Shown in pieces: positions 13,743 to 16,683 of a stretch of 16,683 bases of DNA. The stretch is taken from NCBI GenBank assembly GCA_958454405.1, contig CAUEBO010000056.1, positions 1 to 16,683 of the forward strand, in the 5' to 3' direction. The stretch comes from an uncultured Eggerthellaceae bacterium. GTDB lineage: Bacteria; Actinomycetota; Coriobacteriia; Coriobacteriales; Eggerthellaceae. A model generated the notes under the pieces. That model saw only the letters and a list, made by a program, of their open reading frames with translations. It made no database searches and was not told where the DNA came from. The position numbers were made by a program, and so were the translations under genes. How positions within the stretch are numbered: the first letter of the stretch is position 1; the number at the start of each line of letters is the position of its first letter.

Positions 13743-15238
13743 AGCTCCCCCTCCCTCGATCTAAACCCGATGGCCTCGCACAAGTCCGCACGTTCCACGC
13801 GCTTTCGCCCCTCCATGTCGGCGACGGTGCGCGCCAAGGCCAGCGTGCGCATGATGGCGCGCCCGCTCATCCGGGCCGACCGGGCCGTCTCCTCGAGGAA
13901 GGCCTCGTCCTCGGACGCCATGCCGCAGGCGCGCACCAGCTCCTCGGACGTCTCGCGGCGCTCGCCCGTACCCGCCCGCGCGCGGCGCCACGAGGCGTAC
14001 TCGCGGGCGCCCAGCACGGCGCGCCGCAGCTCCTCGGAGCTCGTTCCGCGCCCCGTGGCCAGCACCTCGCCGGGAGGGATGCGCCGCACGGCGATGTGCA
14101 CGTCGATGCGGTCCATCACCGGCCCGCCGATCCGGTTCCGATAGGCGCGCATCTGCCGCTCCGAACACGTGCATTCCTTCTCGCCGTCGCCGAAGTAGCC
14201 GCACGGGCAGGGGTTCGAGGCGGCCACCAGCATGAAGCGCGCGGGGAACTCCACGTTTCCGTCGGCGCGGGTGATGGTCACCCGCCCGGCCTCGATCGGC
14301 TGGCGTATGCCCTGCAGCACCGAGGGCGCGAACTCCGCCAGCTCGTCCAGGAACAGCACCCCGTTGTGCGCGAGCGATATCTCGCCGGGACGCGGCGGCG
14401 ACCCGCCCCCGACGAGCCCGGCGAGGCTCGCCGAATGATGCGGCTTGCGGAACGGCCGCACGCCGCCCAACGGCAAGGCGCAGTCCTCCCCCGCGACCGA
14501 ATGGACCACCGCCGCCTCGAGCGCCTCGCTTTCGGAGAGCGGCGGGAGGATGGACGGGAGGCGAGAGGCGAGCATGGTCTTGCCCGAGCCGGGCGGCCCC
14601 ATCATGAGCACGCCGTGCCCGCCGGCGGCGGCTATCTGCAAGGCCCGCTTGGCCATGTCGTGCCCCGCGATGTCGCAGAAGTCGGGAGCCTCGGCGCGTG
14701 CCGGGGCGGGCGCGTCCGCCGCCAGAGGAAACGGCGGCGTCCGAAAATCAGCGAGCGTCCGCGCGCAGCGGCGCTCCAGGCCGTCGAGTGCGACGAAGCC
14801 CTCTTCTTCCGCCGCGCTGACCAGGTCCACTCCCAGCCTGCGGGCACACAGCGCATAGGCGAGCAGACCCGCCACCGGCCGCACGGCGCCCTCGAGCGAG
14901 AGCTCCCCCACCAGCAGCGCCCCATCCAGCGCGGCAGGATCGACCTGTCCCGTCGCGCTCAAGATGCCGGCGGCGATGGGGAGGTCGAAGCCCGATCCGG
15001 TCTTGCGCAGCGCCCCTGGCGCCAGGTTCACCACGATCTTGCTCGCCGGCATCGAGAAGCCGCACGAGCGCAGCGCGGCCTTCACCCGCTCGCGCGATTC
15101 CTGCACGGACGCGTCCGCCATGCCGACGATGGCGAAGCCCGGCACGCCGTTCGACACCGCAACCTCCACGTCCACCGGCACCGCCTCGACGCCGCGCAGC
15201 GTGGCCGCCCGGACGCGGCACTGGCCCTGGACGCTCAT
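13739..15238 (-). CDS. comM: ComM/YifB-type AAA+ Mg-chelatase-like ATPase
   Basis: A 499-residue ATPase of the YifB/ComM family. In Gram-negative bacteria ComM is a hexameric branch-migration helicase promoting recombination during transformation. An N-terminal Lon-like (ChlI) domain spans ~20-165, with VGMADASVQESRERVKAA (38-55) and NLAPGALRKTGSGFDLPIA (71-89). The AAA+ core has Walker A GPPGSGKT (214-221), Walker B VLFLDE (294-299), RQPIEAG (312-318) and AASNPCPCGYFG (339-350). Cysteines 344, 346, 356 and 358 form a likely metal site. MDRIDVH (375-381) is the sensor/arginine region, and a C-terminal Mg-chelatase helical domain closes the protein. The ATG at 15238 overlaps the yraN stop as ATGA. 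Confidence 0.94.
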   Translation of the reverse strand: MSVQGQCRVRAATLRGVEAVPVDVEVAVSNGVPGFAIVGMADASVQESRERVKAALRSCGFSMPASKIVVNLAPGALRKTGSGFDLPIAAGILSATGQVDPAALDGALLVGELSLEGAVRPVAGLLAYALCARRLGVDLVSAAEEEGFVALDGLERRCARTLADFRTPPFPLAADAPAPARAEAPDFCDIAGHDMAKRALQIAAAGGHGVLMMGPPGSGKTMLASRLPSILPPLSESEALEAAVVHSVAGEDCALPLGGVRPFRKPHHSASLAGLVGGGSPPRPGEISLAHNGVLFLDELAEFAPSVLQGIRQPIEAGRVTITRADGNVEFPARFMLVAASNPCPCGYFGDGEKECTCSERQMRAYRNRIGGPVMDRIDVHIAVRRIPPGEVLATGRGTSSEELRRAVLGAREYASWRRARAGTGERRETSEELVRACGMASEDEAFLEETARSARMSGRAIMRTLALARTVADMEGRKRVERADLCEAIGFRSREGEL

Positions 15239-15714
15239 GCCGCGCCGAACGCGTCGATGTGGTGGCGCACGAGCGCGCGGTCGGGCGCGATCGCGACGAT
15301 CGACACGATGTCGAACCGCACCGGCACGTCCACCGCGTCGAAGCCCTGCAGGAACAGCGCCGCTATCCGCTCGTAGCGTTCGCGCTTGGCGGCGTCCACC
15401 GCCTCGGACGGCATGCCCTTATCGCAGCTCGAACGCGTCTTCACCTCCACGAACACCACCGTTTCGCCGTCGCGCGCCACGATGTCCGCCTCTCCGGCCG
15501 CACAGGTCCAGTTGCGCTCCACTATCTCGTAGCCCCGCCGGTCGAGGAACCGCGCGGCGGCATCCTCGCCGCGGCGTCCCAATTCGGCATTGCGCTCGCC
15601 GACGGACGGCGCGCCCTTCGCGCGCGGCTTGCGCCTGCGGCCCGTTCCCGGTTTCCCCGCGGCGGCCGAGCGGCTTTCCGACGGCTTCTCGGCCGTCGCC
15701 GTTTCCCGATCCAT
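15235..15714 (-). CDS. yraN: YraN/UPF0102 family nuclease-like protein
   Basis: A 159-residue protein of the UPF0102 family, which has a PD-(D/E)XK/Holliday-junction-resolvase-like fold but no firmly established function. The core begins GRRGEDAAARFLDRRGY (46-62), continues with NWTCAAGEADIVARD (68-82) and FVEVKTR (88-94); Glu50, Asp77, Glu90 and Lys92 are the expected catalytic-type residues. A basic, Ala/Pro-rich tail of about 40 residues precedes the core, longer than in typical members. The ATG at 15714 has AAGGGG eight bases upstream; a second in-frame ATG at 15720 is only two bases from that site and is the alternative. It is the first gene of a coupled yraN-comM-dprA operon. No strong promoter was found in 15715-15944. 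Confidence 0.9.
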   Translation of the reverse strand: MDRETATAEKPSESRSAAAGKPGTGRRRKPRAKGAPSVGERNAELGRRGEDAAARFLDRRGYEIVERNWTCAAGEADIVARDGETVVFVEVKTRSSCDKGMPSEAVDAAKRERYERIAALFLQGFDAVDVPVRFDIVSIVAIAPDRALVRHHIDAFGAA

Positions 15715-15944
15715 GGTCATCGCCCCTTTCGTCTCCGGAACCATCGTACGGAACCGATCCAGCGCGACGATGGCGGGTCCCCAGCGCGCAACGGGCCTCC
15801 GGCAAGCGCGCTTCGGACGCGCCGCCAGTGGCTTTCCCTCCTTCGGCGGGCATGCATGAGGCGCGGGCCCAGCGCCGTGCCAGCGGGAATCAAGCGCGCA
15901 TCCAGCGGCGCGGGGCCGTCGCCGGCGCAAAGAAGCGCAGCGCA

Positions 15945-15967
15945 CAGGCACCGTCATGCGGTGCCTG
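15945..15967 (-). terminator. Terminator hairpin after rnhB
   Basis: A 9-bp perfect stem (CAGGCACCG / CGGTGCCTG) with a 5-nt loop, 33 nt after the rnhB stop codon. On the minus strand it is followed by GC-rich sequence and only later by TTCTTTG, so it is a weak intrinsic terminator or a 3'-end hairpin. The 285-nt gap 15715-15999 shows no gene; the ATG at 15957 in the yraN frame sits in the loop of this hairpin and is not a start. Confidence 0.5.
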
Positions 15968-15999
15968 CAGCCGGGAAGGGAAAGCGGCGCGGAAAGGCG

Positions 16000-16683
16000 C
16001 TAGAACAGCGTCTGCTGGGTGAACGCCGTGCAGAACGTGGCGCGGTGGATGGGCGTGAGCCCGTGGCGCTTGATGGCCTCTATGTGAGCCGGGGAGGCGT
16101 ATCCCTTGCACGTTTCGAATCCGTACTCGGGATACTGCTCGGCATAACGGCGCATGAGCGCGTCCCGTTCGACTTTCGCGACGATGGAGGCCGCGGCGAT
16201 CGAGGCGCAGCGCCCGTCGCCTTTGACGACATTGACCTCGCGCGGATCGAGGCGCAGCGGGTTGCCGTCGAGCAGGATCACGTCGGGAAGCGCGCCGGTC
16301 GCCTCGATGCGCGCGATCGCGCGCCGAAACGCCAGCACGAGCGAAGCCGTCATGCCGCATGCGTCGATGTCGGCGGCCTCCACGTACTCGACGGTCCAGG
16401 CCACGGCCACGCGCTTGACCTCGGCGGCGATGCGCTCGCGAGCCTCGGGCTTCACCTGCTTGGAATCGTTCAGGCCTTCGATGACCGGATCGAACGGCAG
16501 CACGACGGCCCCGACGGCGAGCGGGCCCGCAAGCGGCCCGCGCCCCACCTCGTCCAGGCCCGCGACCACCCCGGCTCCTCGGCCGGCCGCCAGCTCCCGT
16601 TCGTAGGCGTACAGGCGCGCCAGCCGTTCACGTTCGAGCCGATCGGCCTCCAGGCGCCTGCGGGCGACTTCCACGGCCTCCCG
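16000..16683 (-). CDS. rnhB: Ribonuclease HII (5' end probably beyond the right edge)
   Basis: RNase HII cuts the RNA strand of RNA/DNA hybrids and starts the removal of single misincorporated ribonucleotides. Numbering from an in-frame GTG at 16674, the DEDD active site is complete: Asp41 and Glu42 in LDEVGRGPLAGP, Asp136 in LLDGNP and Asp171 in AKVERD. NDSKQVKPEARE (69-80) and KGDGRCASIAAASIVAK (151-167) are typical family blocks. The reading frame stays open to the window edge (codons for R, E, A precede the GTG). The charged helix before YERELAAG resembles the N-terminal extension of Firmicutes RNase HII such as B. subtilis, where more residues lie upstream, so the true start is likely outside. 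GGGAGG lies only two bases before the GTG, too close for a good site. Confidence 0.95.
   Translation of the reverse strand, partial: REAVEVARRRLEADRLERERLARLYAYERELAAGRGAGVVAGLDEVGRGPLAGPLAVGAVVLPFDPVIEGLNDSKQVKPEARERIAAEVKRVAVAWTVEYVEAADIDACGMTASLVLAFRRAIARIEATGALPDVILLDGNPLRLDPREVNVVKGDGRCASIAAASIVAKVERDALMRRYAEQYPEYGFETCKGYASPAHIEAIKRHGLTPIHRATFCTAFTQQTLF

Noticed and set aside
15715..15957. An 81-residue N-terminal extension of YraN
   Set aside because: The ATG lies in the loop of the rnhB terminator hairpin, has no ribosome binding site, and the added sequence is Arg/Pro-rich with no family match.

Overview
The window is GC-rich bacterial chromosome with tightly packed genes, almost all on the minus strand; only one CDS (ygbA-like, 3188-3538) lies on the plus strand. 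The strong G/C bias at third codon positions, GTG starts, a leaderless-type promoter, a GAAC-N4-GTTC SOS box and the mixture of Gram-positive-type modules (Bce-type ABC transporter with two-component system, FAD/folate TrmFO) suggest a high-GC Gram-positive. A gut Coriobacteriia member of the Eggerthellaceae type (Eggerthella/Gordonibacter-like) is my best guess. This is inference from protein style and gene order; no search was run.

Left part (1-3540): the N-terminal 191 codons of uvrA, with a LexA-type box in its upstream region; then a membrane protein fusing a PTS EIIC-like domain to an apparently intact EAL (cyclic-di-GMP phosphodiesterase) domain; then, divergently transcribed, a small Cys-rich YgbA-type protein ('nitrous oxide-stimulated promoter' family). 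The divergent intergenic region holds recognisable promoters and a 13-bp perfect inverted repeat.

Middle (3650-10050): a Bce-type envelope-stress/peptide-resistance module. In transcription order it has an unrecognised 4-TM protein, an OmpR-family response regulator, an intramembrane-sensing histidine kinase, an ABC ATPase, a large FtsX/BceB-type permease with an extracellular domain of about 280 residues, and an unannotated-looking 60-residue two-TM protein whose ribosome binding site overlaps the permease stop codon. The module ends at a strong intrinsic terminator. A GTAAG direct repeat with 11-bp periodicity upstream of the ATPase is a good candidate response-regulator operator. A small lipoprotein of unknown function lies upstream of the 4-TM gene.

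Right part (10155-16683): a genome-maintenance and competence cluster in the order rnhB, yraN, comM (yifB), dprA, trmFO, xerC. yraN-comM-dprA are translationally coupled through 4-nt ATGA/GTGA overlaps, and trmFO-xerC overlap by 11 nt. trmFO seems to have its own extended -10 promoter that would start the transcript on the A of its ATG. topA, often found between dprA and trmFO in Firmicutes, is absent here.

No RNA genes, CRISPR arrays, insertion sequences or phage remnants were seen. No stretch longer than about 300 bases lacks a gene.
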